64,000 nt of DNA from Hexactinellida sp. DTS-2022. Its lineage: Eukaryota > Porifera > Hexactinellida. The stretch spans positions 496,001 through 560,000 of the forward strand of contig JAPNXP010000006.1 in the NCBI GenBank assembly GCA_028753945.1, written 5' to 3'. Positions 44,886-56,500 of the stretch are shown here, piece by piece. Every line of letters starts with the position of its first letter. Positions within the stretch are counted from its first letter, which is position 1. Below the pieces are notes generated by a model, which was not told the origin of the DNA, ran no database searches, and saw only the letters and a list, made by a program, of their open reading frames with translations. Both the position numbers and the translations under genes were made by a program.

Positions 44886-45695
44886 TTCACATAGCAAGCA
44901 TTCCAATCATCCCGATGGGTTGTTAGCGCAACATAGAAGCTGATAGAATTCATAACGTCTATTTTATATATCATTTCCCTAGTTACATACGAGTTACCAT
45001 GGTATGTGTAGAATTATTTGCGTGTAATGCCCATTATTGTAATACTTCATTCCAATTAGTTCATACTAGTATCTCTATGGTTAGTTTGTTATTGTTTTGT
45101 TTAGATTAATGTTTTATGTTTGTAAACAATATAATTTGAACCACACACTAAAATATTTTTCTCTAATTTTTGTGTTTATTTGCATTTATAAATATACAGT
45201 GGAACTCGCTTAGTACGTTTCTATTCCCAAGTAAATAAAATATAAAATGTAAAACAGTCGACTCCGCTTAATAGAGTCACCTCGGGACAAGGTTCTTTGA
45301 CCCAATTAAGCGGAGAAATCTATTAACCGAAAATATTTAACTCAAAATGTAATTCCGTTCCTAAAAATCCGGTGAAATTTTGACCTTATTAAGCGAATAA
45401 ATCTATTAACCGGTGGCTCTATTAAGCGGAGTCAACTGTATTTTTTTTCGGTACATACTCTAGAAAACTATCAGCAGAACTCAGTTAGTATTTGGTTTAA
45501 GTGAGTAGGTGACAACTAAGATACTTTAATCGAATCGTATGTTAATGACTTGAATACCCTACATCGTATGCATATCATTGAACAAGTCAGTATTTCGACC
45601 TGTGGATAATGCATACGGATAAGACGTACCTCGGTTAGTACGTACTTTTCCTTCTTTCCCAGGCTGTCTTTACCGAGTTCTACTGTAGTTTGTTT
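44886..45695. other. Intergenic region after KH gene B
   Basis: The first part duplicates the 3' flank of KH gene A. A P8-type element then runs from about 45196 to 45687 and is split by a P5 element (45255-45438). No coding seen. Confidence 0.5.
45255..45438. repeat. P5-family MITE nested in P8-type element
   Basis: CAGTCGACTCCGCTTAATAG to TTAAGCGGAGTCAACTG, a clean pair of ends. Confidence 0.7.
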
Positions 45696-47024
45696 CTATT
45701 GAGTTATGAGACTTATAAGTTTATTAGAGCAATGCATTAATTGGTTAATAAGCACAGTAGCTAAGCAGAAATAGCAGTTAAGCAGTAAATATTTGGAGAC
45801 CGAAGTGTTTGTTTCCGAGACACAAACTAATTTAGTATTGTTGAGGATTGCAATGCCACAAGGGCAGTAAAACATTCCAGCTTGATGTCCTTGTCTCCCT
45901 ATGGTGTGTAGGAGGTCTCCTGCTGGAGAGAATACTTTGATATTGTGCCCGTTATAGTCGCTAATGACTATGTTATTGAGTCCGTCTAAACAAAAGAAAC
46001 ATGCTAATGAAACTTGCGTTCCTATTCCTCCTGTGGCAACTAGGGAGCGGGACTTCTCTCCTGATAGTGTAAACACGTGGATACAGGGATTGTCTACACG
46101 GCTTAACACAAACATTTCATTGTTTGTGAATTTAACATCAACTGGTGATGTCATTGTTTGATGTCGTAGCGAGCCTTGGAAAGCTAGATCTGTAGACATG
46201 ATTTGGATTCTGTTGTTGTATTCATCTGGCACGTAGAGGCGTTGATTGGGAGAGATAGCGAGCTGTCTCGGATGATCGAATTCTTTCTTTCCAGATCCTT
46301 CCTTCCCTACTCGCTTTACCATTGTGAGATCTGACAGCTTGAATTGGAAAATAGCCTGGTGTCCTATGTCCGTAACAAATATGCTGTCTTGGTAGGTTAA
46401 TATGCCCCATGGCTGCTTCAGGTGTTGATCTCCGAATTGGTTGAGACATTCTCCCGTTTCAGAGAATATTTGTATTCTCTTGTTGTGTCGATCTGCCACA
46501 TAAATGTGTCCAGATACTTGTTCGATTGTAACACCTCTTGGCCAGTTTAACTCTCCAGGAGCTGATCCTTTCTTCCCAACAGCAACACTGGGCTGTAGGA
46601 ATGCAGCGTATTCAGGCACTGCTGGAGGAATGTCGATCTGTGCAATCTCTCCCAGACGGGAGATGTGTCCCTCTAGGTCCCGTGTGTCGCACAGGAACTT
46701 CAGGTCTTGGGGAGGCGGGGCATTGGCTTGCATTTCAGCTCGCGTAGCTTCTAACTCTGCCACTATTCTCTCCTGCATGGAATGGAGCTTATTGTGCATT
46801 AGTTGGCCTTCCAAATACGCGCGTGTTTCTGTTATCTGTAGCTCGACTTGTTGTCGCGCCACCCGATTGGCTCTCATTTCCTCTCGTCTGTCCCTTAAGT
46901 CGGTCAACAGCTGGACTCTTCTCTGCTCGAGAGAGCGTATCAACCTGTCTATTGATTGGTTTATTTGTGTCGTTATTGGGTCTACGAGTGGCACTGGTAT
47001 GGGTTCTGGAAACTCTGTCGCCAT
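45696..47024 (-). CDS. Coiled-coil/NHL-repeat protein 1, intronless, 442 aa
   Basis: Residues about 15-105 are a charged coiled coil (QRRVQLLTDLRDRREEMRAN and on). Residues about 150-410 hold six NHL-type blades, for example GHIYVADRHNKRIQIF, RLYVPDEYNNRIQIM and NIVISDYNGHNIKVF, which should fold as a six-blade propeller like that of TRIM-NHL proteins. RING and B-box domains are absent, and no cysteine/histidine cluster precedes the coiled coil. NHL propellers bind RNA or protein; without a RING it is not expected to be a ubiquitin ligase by itself. The last 35 residues after the sixth blade are hydrophobic and Leu/Cys-rich, unlike the paralog at 54243, so the true C-terminus may differ if an intron is hidden. 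The ATG follows a region with no other in-frame start. Confidence 0.82.
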   Translation of the reverse strand: MATEFPEPIPVPLVDPITTQINQSIDRLIRSLEQRRVQLLTDLRDRREEMRANRVARQQVELQITETRAYLEGQLMHNKLHSMQERIVAELEATRAEMQANAPPPQDLKFLCDTRDLEGHISRLGEIAQIDIPPAVPEYAAFLQPSVAVGKKGSAPGELNWPRGVTIEQVSGHIYVADRHNKRIQIFSETGECLNQFGDQHLKQPWGILTYQDSIFVTDIGHQAIFQFKLSDLTMVKRVGKEGSGKKEFDHPRQLAISPNQRLYVPDEYNNRIQIMSTDLAFQGSLRHQTMTSPVDVKFTNNEMFVLSRVDNPCIHVFTLSGEKSRSLVATGGIGTQVSLACFFCLDGLNNIVISDYNGHNIKVFSPAGDLLHTIGRQGHQAGMFYCPCGIAILNNTKLVCVSETNTSVSKYLLLNCYFCLATVLINQLMHCSNKLISLITQ

Positions 47025-47398
47025 TGTTAACTTGATTTTGATACTATTCAGTTTATTGAGTTAGTTGCTACATAATATTCATATTTATAACTGTGTGCTT
47101 TAGAGCTCTGTAGAAACTCCTTATCCGACATAATCAGTGGAAATAGGATGACTAGATTTCTCAGTGGTTAGTGCTGTCTACTATTCTCTGAACTCTGTAG
47201 CCTTACACAATATTATTCCACACACATGTTTGTATTACAAGAATCAATAAAGTTGTTTCCTTAGTTGGTTGAATTAGTGGTTGTATAATTGAACTCTGCT
47301 AGACACACTCGTTTGCACACAAATGTTGTTTCCTCGTTTATTTGAACTCCAGGTTTTAGACTTTTAGTCTCCAAATATATTTAATTTATTTATTTATT

Positions 47399-47521
47399 AA
47401 AAAATCTAAAATTACAGTTGTGCCGACAGCATATTCCTTTGAAGGCACGAACCTTTGGTGGTTGGTCGTTTGATAGTGCCTCCAAAAGAACTTGCAGTCA
47501 GCAAAGCTGTAATTTTAGATT
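47399..47521. repeat. K2-family element
   Basis: Inverted repeats AAATCTAAAATTACAGTTGT and complement around a GGTGGTTGGTCG centre. Confidence 0.7.
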
Positions 47522-47892
47522 TAAGATGAGTAGGTCATTAGATCTCATTATAAGTTGTACAGAATACAGCAGAATTCGTTTACAACGTACCCCTATGGAA
47601 AGGAAAATAAAACGGATTTTCCGAATGTACGTACTAACCGAGTTTACCCTCCATGGAAATGCATACTGCTTTATAAAATTGGTTAATAAAACGAGTACGT
47701 ACTACCCAGGTACGTTATAATCGAGTTGCCTTACTTCGGTTATCCAACTTACAATCCAAACAATATTTTAAATACTATATACAATATGTATGCAATTCTT
47801 TTAATCGTTCGTATTATAAATGGATGACATAACACATTAGTGTGTGAATCCTAACCAATGTAGGACACTGAATTATAGTCAATGCAAAAATT

Positions 47893-48018
47893 AAAAAAAT
47901 CTAAAATTACAGCTGTGCCAACAGCATTTTCTTTTGGAGGCACTTTTACTCAACTAACCACCAAAATGTAGTGCCTCAAATGGACATGCTGTCGGTACAG
48001 CTGTAATTTTAGATTTTT
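47893..48018. repeat. K2-family element
   Basis: Inverted repeats TCTAAAATTACAGCTGTGCC and complement, with AACCACCAAAATG in the centre. Confidence 0.7.
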
Positions 48019-48718
48019 ACCAGTATTGATTTTTCTCCGTAGACAGGCCCTGGACATACCTTTATAGATTAAGGGATGACAACTTGGCAAGTAGGTGCGG
48101 AGTTACCGTCTAATATGCACCTGCAGGGCCGGTCCTTCCACTAAGGCGAACTAGGCAGTCGCCTAGGGCGGCATATTTGTAAACTGAGTGAACAAATTTG
48201 CCTAGGGGGGCGGTCCCGGGCGGATTTAGAACCTTTTGCCTAGGGCGGCGGATTTAGAACCCGACTCAAGCACCGCCACTGTGCACCTGGGTACGATTTT
48301 TGATCAAATAATTTTAACACCTATTAAACTAATTATCCCTCATAACATGAAATCATTATTAGTGACGATGATCAAATTTACATTTTGGATAGAGAATTCA
48401 ATTCTACACCTTTGGTTAATCACGAATGTTCAATTTGTCCTTAGTTTCTGCCATAATTTGGGTGCCATTCTCCTCTAATTTCATCGCATTTCAGATTCAG
48501 TAAAACTGTCAAATCTAAATCGATTGTTTCAACTTGTAATAATTATATTGATTCTACTTTGTTTTATCTTACTCTATTCTTTCAACCTGCGATAGTTATA
48601 TTAATTATACTTGTTAATTCGAGCAGGCTTCTATTTAATTGTTGTATTACAATACAATGGATAAAGCAAATTGAATAAAATAAAGGATTTGTTCACTTGA
48701 GGCGATGATGACATGGCG

Positions 48719-48846
48719 AAAAAAATCTAAAATTGCAGCTGTGCCCACAGCATTTTCCTTTGGAGGCACTATCAATTATCTTGACACCAAAATATTGTAC
48801 CTCAAAAGGAACATGCTGTCGGCACAGCTGTAATTTTTGATTTTTT
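48719..48846. repeat. K2-family element
   Basis: Inverted repeats TCTAAAATTGCAGCTGTGCC and complement. Third copy within 1.5 kb. Confidence 0.7.
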
Positions 48847-49242
48847 TAATAAATTGTTTGCCTGGCCACATTAAAATATACGTAGCGAACAGTTGGTTTT
48901 CGGGTTCCTGTGGCGTAATAGAACTTTAAGAGTTATATTAATATGGATTGTATTATCCAGATTACAAATGCAAACAGAATGATATAGGATGGTGGACTTC
49001 ATGACTAATAACAATCTAGAAAAGAAATGTTGTGATGTGAACTATTCATTAAGAAGATACGTTGAATATCGATTAAGAGGTGGCTCTATAAAGCGGAGTA
49101 TACTGTATATTAAAATAACTTTAATAAACAACAAAACTAACTTGTTGTGTTATATAAAATCGCATAAACAATCAATAATCGATTACAAATTATCTAAATA
49201 TAATCTATAAATCCTCCACTAAAAGACCGCTAAAGGGAATAT

Positions 49243-50489
49243 CTATTCCACTTTTACTTTTTCTTTTTCCAAATATTTCCCTCTCTGTCTCAACATGTGC
49301 ATATACAGCTTTGGAAACCCAGGAATGTATCCGACGAGAACAATCAGAACAAACGTGTACGAATCGAAAGACCAATTCATACTATTAGGCATATATAGCG
49401 AAGTTAGGTTGTGTTCCCTAATAGCAGGCAGTGCGTAATAAATAGATATAATTTCCCCCAATACCCCCATAGGGTATAGAACTATAAACAGAGTGTAGCG
49501 AAGCCAAACTAGTTGGTAGGGAGCCCCTTCAGCTCGGGACCATGCATAGTAGAAATATCGGATTACTTCAGTGGTGGACCAGGCTATTATAAGCAGAGGA
49601 GTGCCGATACTGGTGGGGGCCACTGGTGCTAGGATTAACCAGACTATTACCAGGCGAGATAGGATCTGTAGGAATGTCATTAGGGGATCTGATCTGACGA
49701 ATCCTAAAGGAATATAAATACAGTCAGGTCTGCTTATTGTGAACAGTTATTCGTCTGGATAATATGAATATTATGAACAAGTCCTATGGTCCCAATTTTC
49801 AACTTACATAGGGTTTATAAAATGTTGAGTTCGCTTATTATGAAGTCTCTCTATTATGAACACAATTTGGTTCCTTGAATGTTTATAATAAAAGAACCTG
49901 ACTGTATAATAACTTACAGTAGGACCTCGTTAGTACGGACAGAGTAACCGGAATTCGTATTTTAACCAATATACAGTTAGGTTCTTTTATTATGAACATT
50001 AAAGGGACCAAAAATTGTGTTCATAATAGAGAGACTTCATAATAAGCGAACTCCACCTAATACAAACCCTATGTAAGTTGTTAATTTGGGATAATAGGGC
50101 TTGTTCATAATGAAAAGTTCTTCATATAAAACAGACGAAAAATTGTTCACAATAAGCAGACCTGACTGTAATTTGTTGTTAAAATACTAATTCCAGCTAA
50201 TACGATGGTGTTCCTACTTATGAGACTTTACTATACTACATGTCTCACCCATCATTATGTGTACAACCTCCATTATAGCTACAGACTGAAAGAACTTTAA
50301 ACTTTGCGCAGTTCTCTCATAGACCCCAGGAAAGCTTTTCCAATCTCCCTCATAAAGAGCCAAATAGAGACAAGTGTTGAATAGTATGGCTAGCCAACCT
50401 ACACACTGTATGCAGTTGTATAGGATTATATAAATGTCTGAAACTGATGGGTCTTTCAGGTTACTGGCAGCTTGTCTCCTTACGGACAT
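49243..50489 (-). CDS. Very-long-chain 3-hydroxyacyl-CoA dehydratase (HACD), 2 exons
   Basis: Third step of the ER fatty-acid elongation cycle: dehydrates 3-hydroxyacyl-CoA to trans-2-enoyl-CoA. Exon 1 is 50489 down to 50249 and exon 2 is 49703 down to 49243, giving 233 aa. Donor GTGAGA and acceptor TTTAG are on the - strand. Six hydrophobic segments fit the multi-pass HACD topology. RYTLFIVLYPMGVLGE carries the tyrosine and glutamate known as catalytic in this family. Further family signatures are LKFFQSVAIMEVVHIMMG, WSTTEVIRYFYYAW, and PGFPKLYMHMLRQRGKYLEK near the end. The lysine-rich tail (EKEKVKVE) is compatible with ER retention. Closest by eye to vertebrate HACD1/2; the CS domain of HACD3 is absent. 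The intron is filled by two P7 elements in opposite orientation. Confidence 0.92.
49721..49904. repeat. P7-family MITE in HACD intron
   Basis: CAGTCAGGTCTGCTTATTGT to TAAAAGAACCTGACTG. Only 17 bases lie between it and the start of HACD exon 2. Confidence 0.75.
49974..50168. repeat. P7-family MITE in HACD intron, opposite orientation
   Basis: CAGTTAGGTTCTTTTATTAT to AGCAGACCTGACTG. Inverted relative to its neighbour at 49721. Confidence 0.75.
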
Positions 50490-50983
50490 TGTTAGTCACT
50501 AATAATTGTATGGTTACCAGGTTATACAATTGGAATGCATGGCATATATGTGAACTACGGTATAATCATCATAATAAGTGAAGTAAAATAAATCAATTAT
50601 TTTATTCGGGGAAATATGATTATAAAATTATAAATTCGTTATAACGGTAGTTTACTGTATAAATGCAACCCTGCTAATATACCATAATATAATGGCTAAG
50701 TAATAATGACAAATTGGGACCAAATTTATCACAATTTACTGTAGAACCTCGTTTGTTACTAAGCTTAATACCTAGCTCAGTAATTTAATATATCTTGTGA
50801 TAATACAGTAACTTAATATGGAATTAATTAATTAATTATTAACTCTGGTACCAATTAAGTTTAAATAGTGTTTATAATGAATCAGTTATCTGTGTTATTA
50901 TGTATGCAATTGCGGTACTATTTGTGTAATAACCCTGTGAAATAGTTCGATGAACTAAACTTAATTCTAGCAGCAAATAATTA

Positions 50984-51132
50984 TAGTAGAAGCTCGTTAG
51001 TACGAACACTATTTCAGTCCTAGTCCACTTCAAAGCCTTTTCAATACAAATGACATTGTTTAATACGAATTCCTGATAAGGCGAACGCATTTTGACGGTC
51101 CCCTTGGTGTTCGTACTAACGAGGTTTTACTG
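50984..51132. repeat. P1-family MITE
   Basis: AGTAGAAGCTCGTTAGTACG to ACGAGGTTTTACTG with the TTCAGTCC core and GACGGTCCCC block. Confidence 0.65.
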
Positions 51133-51153
51133 TACACTACTTATAAATATACT

Positions 51154-51311
51154 ACAGTAAATTCGTTATTACGAACACCGTTGAAATTCGTTTGTATTAT
51201 GCGGAATTCGTATTAACCGGAGTCACTTGTATGCACTTGTATAGGCTAGGGGAGTTAATTAAACCTTCTACCCATTATCCGTGTTCGTATATTAATTAAC
51301 GAGAGTCTACT
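51154..51311. repeat. P2-family MITE
   Basis: CAGTAAATTCGTTATTACGA to AACGAGAGTCTACT, inverse core. Confidence 0.6.
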
Positions 51312-51912
51312 CAACGATTTAATGCAATAAAATTAACTATCATAACAACATTAATGTGGCACGTATAGCAAGGTTTCATTGTTATTATCTGACTAATAAC
51401 ATTATCACACAGTAGAATCCTTCCTATAACCTACACTCATTATAAAGCATAGCACTATATAAGGTTAATTGAAGCTAAACGGCTTCCCTATTGAATTGTA
51501 TTTAGGCTATAGGAGCGTTTTCTATTAGGATAGATATAAATATATTCACGTTCATTTATTGTTATTTACTTGCGCAAAGTTTGTTTGTAATTTTCTCTTC
51601 AGTTAGTTTGTAACAAGATTTGTCTTCAGCTAGTTTGTAACAAGATTTAGAAAGCTAGCAAATATCGATAATTCTCCAATTTCGTTATACGAGTTCGGTA
51701 AGTTAATTTGAGTGATGACAGTAGAACTGTCAGTTTATAAATTCTCTCTCTCTCTCACTATAGAAACTCCGTTTTATAGAGGCACCGGTTAATTGGGGCA
51801 ATATTTCACAGGATTTACGTAACGGAATTACAGTTTGGCTTCAAATATTTTCGGTTTATTGGTCAAACTACCCTCGCACCAAAGTAACTCGTCGTCTCAA
51901 TTCAATTATTGT

Positions 51913-52240
51913 ACAGTAGAACCTCGTTGGTATGAACACTATTTCAGTCCCCTTCAATGCCTTTTCAATATAAATGATTCGGGTTAAATTACGAATTCCG
52001 GATAAGGCGAACACATTTTGACCATTTTTATACGGTACTAGAACTGAACACCTAAGGTCACTAGAGTATGAATTATAAACGCCTAAAGGTTAGTTTTTTC
52101 ACTCTATAGGGACTTTCGGCAGTTTTCGCGCTCCTAAACGTAAACTTATTACAATTTATACGCCTCTAGGCGTATGGCGCGCTCCTGGATAAAACCCAGA
52201 TTTTGACGGTCCCCTGGTGTTCGCACTAACGAGGTTCTAC
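51913..52240. repeat. P1-family MITE with internal insertion
   Basis: CAGTAGAACCTCGTTGGTAT at the left and CGAGGTTCTAC at the right. The middle (about 52025-52195) is foreign and has the AGGAGCG/CGCTCCT signature seen in K3. Confidence 0.55.
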
Positions 52241-53518
52241 GTACTATACTATAAGGAAATTCAAGATGATAATTAAATCCTATGCAAACTAACATTTCGC
52301 ATTACATTTAATATACAGTCACTTTGCCCAAGGTAGTTTGACCCAATTAATTAAGCGGTAGAACCCAATTACTAATGGCTCTATTAAGCAGAATTTATTT
52401 TAGAATAATATTGTTGTCTTCAAGTACTGAGATATCAAAGTCAACGATTGGAATTCTATATGCTACTAAATGGTCTCAATTTGTTTACATAAACTGTATA
52501 CAAACAATTTACTTCCATCTAGCACAATATTACTTTTACCAATTCAATCAATTAACCTTGAATCAATACAACTCGTCCATACAATAGAAGATTAGCCAAA
52601 ATAGGATTTCTATATTGTTCTACTCTCGTTAACACAGACTTAGATCTTTATATGAATTTAGGGAATACTTATATATGGGCTTAGTGGTTTCTAGATTACT
52701 AAAAACAGGCTACTTGCCTAAGGTAAATTTATAAACTGAGTAAATTGACCTTTCTCAGGACTTAACGTACAAATTGAACACTTTACTGAGAACTGAGCTC
52801 TATACATAAGTTAAGTTAATTATAGTCAAACTCCCATTTATAACGAAGTCCAAGGAACCCTTGATTTACTTTAAGCGAAGTAAACTCAACTATTTTATCC
52901 GTCTGGGGAATATATTTAACGGGTATTTCCGTTATATCCAACTTCGTTATAAATGGAGTTAATTAAGTACAATTCGAATCTCAAGGGGAAATAAATTTGG
53001 AAATAAATTTGGTTAGCGAGTATTTGAATTGTTAACTATATGTTTAATTAATCGAATAATCAAAAATTGGGGGCATGCCCTTTTTGAAAGACACATATTT
53101 CGGCCAACACCTTTTCAATATAAAATCCAGCTTCGCAAAGGTTTATAATATTGATGTTAAAAATGACCTTACCAGGCAAAATTTTATGCGCACCTAGATT
53201 TAGTTTGAGCTCGCCCTAAATTACACGTTTTGTATTGTGTTTATTAGAGTATCTATCGATTTTGCCAGTCTTAAATAGTTATATTCAAAATAACTCGCCT
53301 TATGAAACACTGACCTTAAATTATATTAGAGAATAGGCGTTGGCCGAAATAACTAATTCATTTTCAAAAGTTTTCAGTCCAAATTACGAATTCTTTAATC
53401 AATTAACATTGGACATTTCACGAAACACTATGAAAATATATATTTTTCAGGTCCCATGGGTTGTCTCTATATAGATAGGCTTCACTGTACGTATATTTAT
53501 TAACATAAACAAATTAGT

Positions 53519-56500
53519 ATGGAACCAGATACATCTTCACCTAACAATAACAACAACAACAAAAGTGACATAGCACAACAAGATACTTCAGTAATTCTAA
53601 AAAAAACAGTTTTTCTTCTATCAGACAAACGTAAAGTTAATGAGAAGTTACTAATAATAACAAAAACAAGGTTTTATGTCAAATCACAACGCACACCAAG
53701 TAAAACAGATTTTAGTGTAAATCTATTGCGCATTCGAAGTCTAAATTGTAAAGATGCTAAACACGTGACTGTAAGTGTTGAAAAAATGTTCGGAACACCG
53801 ATTAGTAGTAAATCAGAAGTTGTAGTGACAAATTATGATTTTATTGTTGAATCAATTGATCAGGAAGAGATAATAGTGGCACTGTTAATTCCTCTCAAAC
53901 CACTTGGAATGTGGCATGATAGAATTGAGTTAATTATTGAGCCGAAAGAGAGAAATCTTAAGGTGAGTTGGATTTATTTAATTTGTTTGAGTATTTATTA
54001 ATTAGTAGGAACTATTTATATCGGCCAACATTTTTCGAATGTAATTTCGGGACAAACAAAGCCATTTTTACAGCCTTTACGAAACCGAGTTTGTATATAG
54101 AAAATCTGTTATATTCGTAACCCATTTATAAATTGTATAGTAGTCTGAATACAAATTTTAATAGCAAATATTTTTGGGAAAAGTATATTTAATATAAAAA
54201 TAATATTACAAATAGTAGAAATGTGAATATTTATATATCATCTCACTCTGGAGAGAATGTCTGTAGTTTGTAATTGTTCTTCCAATCTGTTGTTATAATA
54301 TTACTTGAGTCATCAACTGCTATTCCTGTCAAATCACTAAACTCTCCTTTCCCAGATCCTCCTTTCCCGAATTGAGTTATCAGTTTTCCTTCTTGCGAGA
54401 ATATCTTGACTTGTTTGCTACCTCTATCTGCTACCAGTATATTCAGTTGTTGATCTAAACAGAAACAACGAACATTATCCGACAACAACTCTCTGTGAAT
54501 AATGCATCTGTTTAGAGTGCCTTGTTTGGAGAAGGATTGAATTGGATATTCTGATCCAGATAGCAGAACATAGAACTCTTCTCTGGCTAGTGAGATATCG
54601 ATGATACGAGTGTCTCCTTGTTTGTACTGAGTGGTTAGAGGCATGCGTCTCTCTTCAATCAATTCATGAGTTAGCACTATTAGCTCCATTCTGTTGTAAG
54701 CACTCACATATACACTGGTATCGTCTATGCAGATTCCTCTTAGGGGATAATCATAAAATTTGTGAGATTCTCTTGCCAAACTAGTTCTATTGAATTTCAC
54801 AATACTACTGTAGCACTGAACAAACACTGAATTGTGTATAAAATTGATGTTTCTTGGATCTTTCATTTGCTCGTCTTTCAGAGTTTGAACCCAGTCTCCA
54901 TCAAGAGAGAATATCTGTATTCTGTTATTACCCCTGTCAGCTACAAATATTCTACTATTCATAGAATCTATAGCTATATCCCATGGACTCAACAGTTCCT
55001 TATCTCCCTTCCCAACACTACACGTACCCCACTTGAGTCTAACATTGGTGTCTTCCCTGTACGCTACATTGAGCTGTTCGCAAGCACACAGTCTCTGTAT
55101 GCTCTCCCGCAGCTCGCTAGCTCTCCAGCTGAGCTTAACGTAAGGAATATCTGTATCCATCTCTCTTCTCACGGAGTTGATCGCTTTATCTAATTCCCCG
55201 AATGGGCTCAGTGTTACACTCAAGTCTTTGAGTAAATCTTCCATTTCTTTCTTTCGTTTGTTTATCTCTTCGATCTTTCTGTTCACTTCTTCCCTCTTGC
55301 AGTTCATTCTGGTATTCGCCTGGTCCCATATGCCCTCCAGCTCCCGGAGTACCAGCTGTGCCCTGGCTTCGATCAGCTGTTTCATTTCCCCACTCACCCT
55401 CAACACCTCCCTCTTATGCCTATCAATGACCTCTCTCAGAGCATTCATTCTGTCCTGCAACTTGTTGCTAACTGGAACCAAGCTAGCAGGCCCCGGGGCC
55501 GCATTCCCATTGCCTGATTCGGTTGCCATGTTGAACTAGTGTGTATAAAGTTATGTGTGCAATAAATTCAGATTGTACACTAACAGTAATTATATACTGT
55601 TAGTTCAGTGCCTAGAGTCTACAGTGACCACAGACATACTGTATTAGCTACTCAGTTGTGTAGCGTGGTTGTTTGTGGGGAATTATACCATCCTTATGTG
55701 TTGTGGTTGTGTATGCTAACTTGTAATGTAAGGATATTAGTTGGGTTATTGGAAATTATTGATTAGCTTTTATTGGAAAACAAAATCAATGAATATTTTG
55801 TTACAGCTGTTTACTATCAATTTTTGCTAAATTATATTTTAGCCGAGTTTACTCATTATTAAGTATCTTTTTTTTAAAATCTGCTAATATAATGTGGTTG
55901 CATAATATACACTTAACACAATGTGGTTGTATAAGATTCGCTAACTCCATAGATCCACCGCTCTCTATCAGAAAGCGCTGCTCTGCTATCAACACCCCCC
56001 CACCCCCCCTGCGACGGATTTAACCTAATATACCCAATGCTTTGCGATCTATACGATGTGTCCTGTCACGAGGAAGTTCTATGGGACATCGAGAATGCCT
56101 ATTTTTCGCGCGGTAGGAAAATGCTTTCTCTCTCAGATTTCTCTCATTTGCCGGCCAAGGACCTACTGCCTGTAATAGCCGCTATGGAGTATAACCAGTA
56201 TTTCAACGGACTCAGTCTGATTGATACCAAACTAACCACCGAGGGAATTGAAGTGAGATATTGTTTAATTTTACAGTAGAACCTCGGTTAATACGAACAC
56301 GGTTAATATATGCACTATTTCAGTTCCCTTCAAAGCCTTTTCAATACAACTGATATTGGTTAATACGAATTCCGGATAAGGCGTATTCATTTTACATACA
56401 CTTGGTGTACAGTGGTGTCGCCTAATAACAAGTCACATTTTGCATGAAATTTCGTTGATAATAGGCGAACTTGCTATAAGAGGAACAAAATTAACATTAA

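Larger units (their letters stand above)
47025..49242. other. Repeat-filled intergenic region
   Basis: Holds three K2 inverted-repeat elements (47399-47521, 47893-48018, 48719-48846), a P8 element (about 47568-47730), and a GC-richer repeat-like block at about 48120-48290 with GGGCCGGTCC and repeated GCCTAGGGCGG. No exon recognised; ORFs here lie across repeats. Confidence 0.55.
50490..53518. other. Repeat-filled intergenic region
   Basis: Contains P1 (50984-51132), P2 (51154-51311), a P5 remnant (about 51762-51900), P1 split by a K3-like insertion (51913-52240), decayed P3 (about 52827-52955) and a K1 element with extra sequence (about 53092-53352). No coding exon seen. The promoters of HACD (-) and CARMIL (+) are divergent across it. 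Confidence 0.55.
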
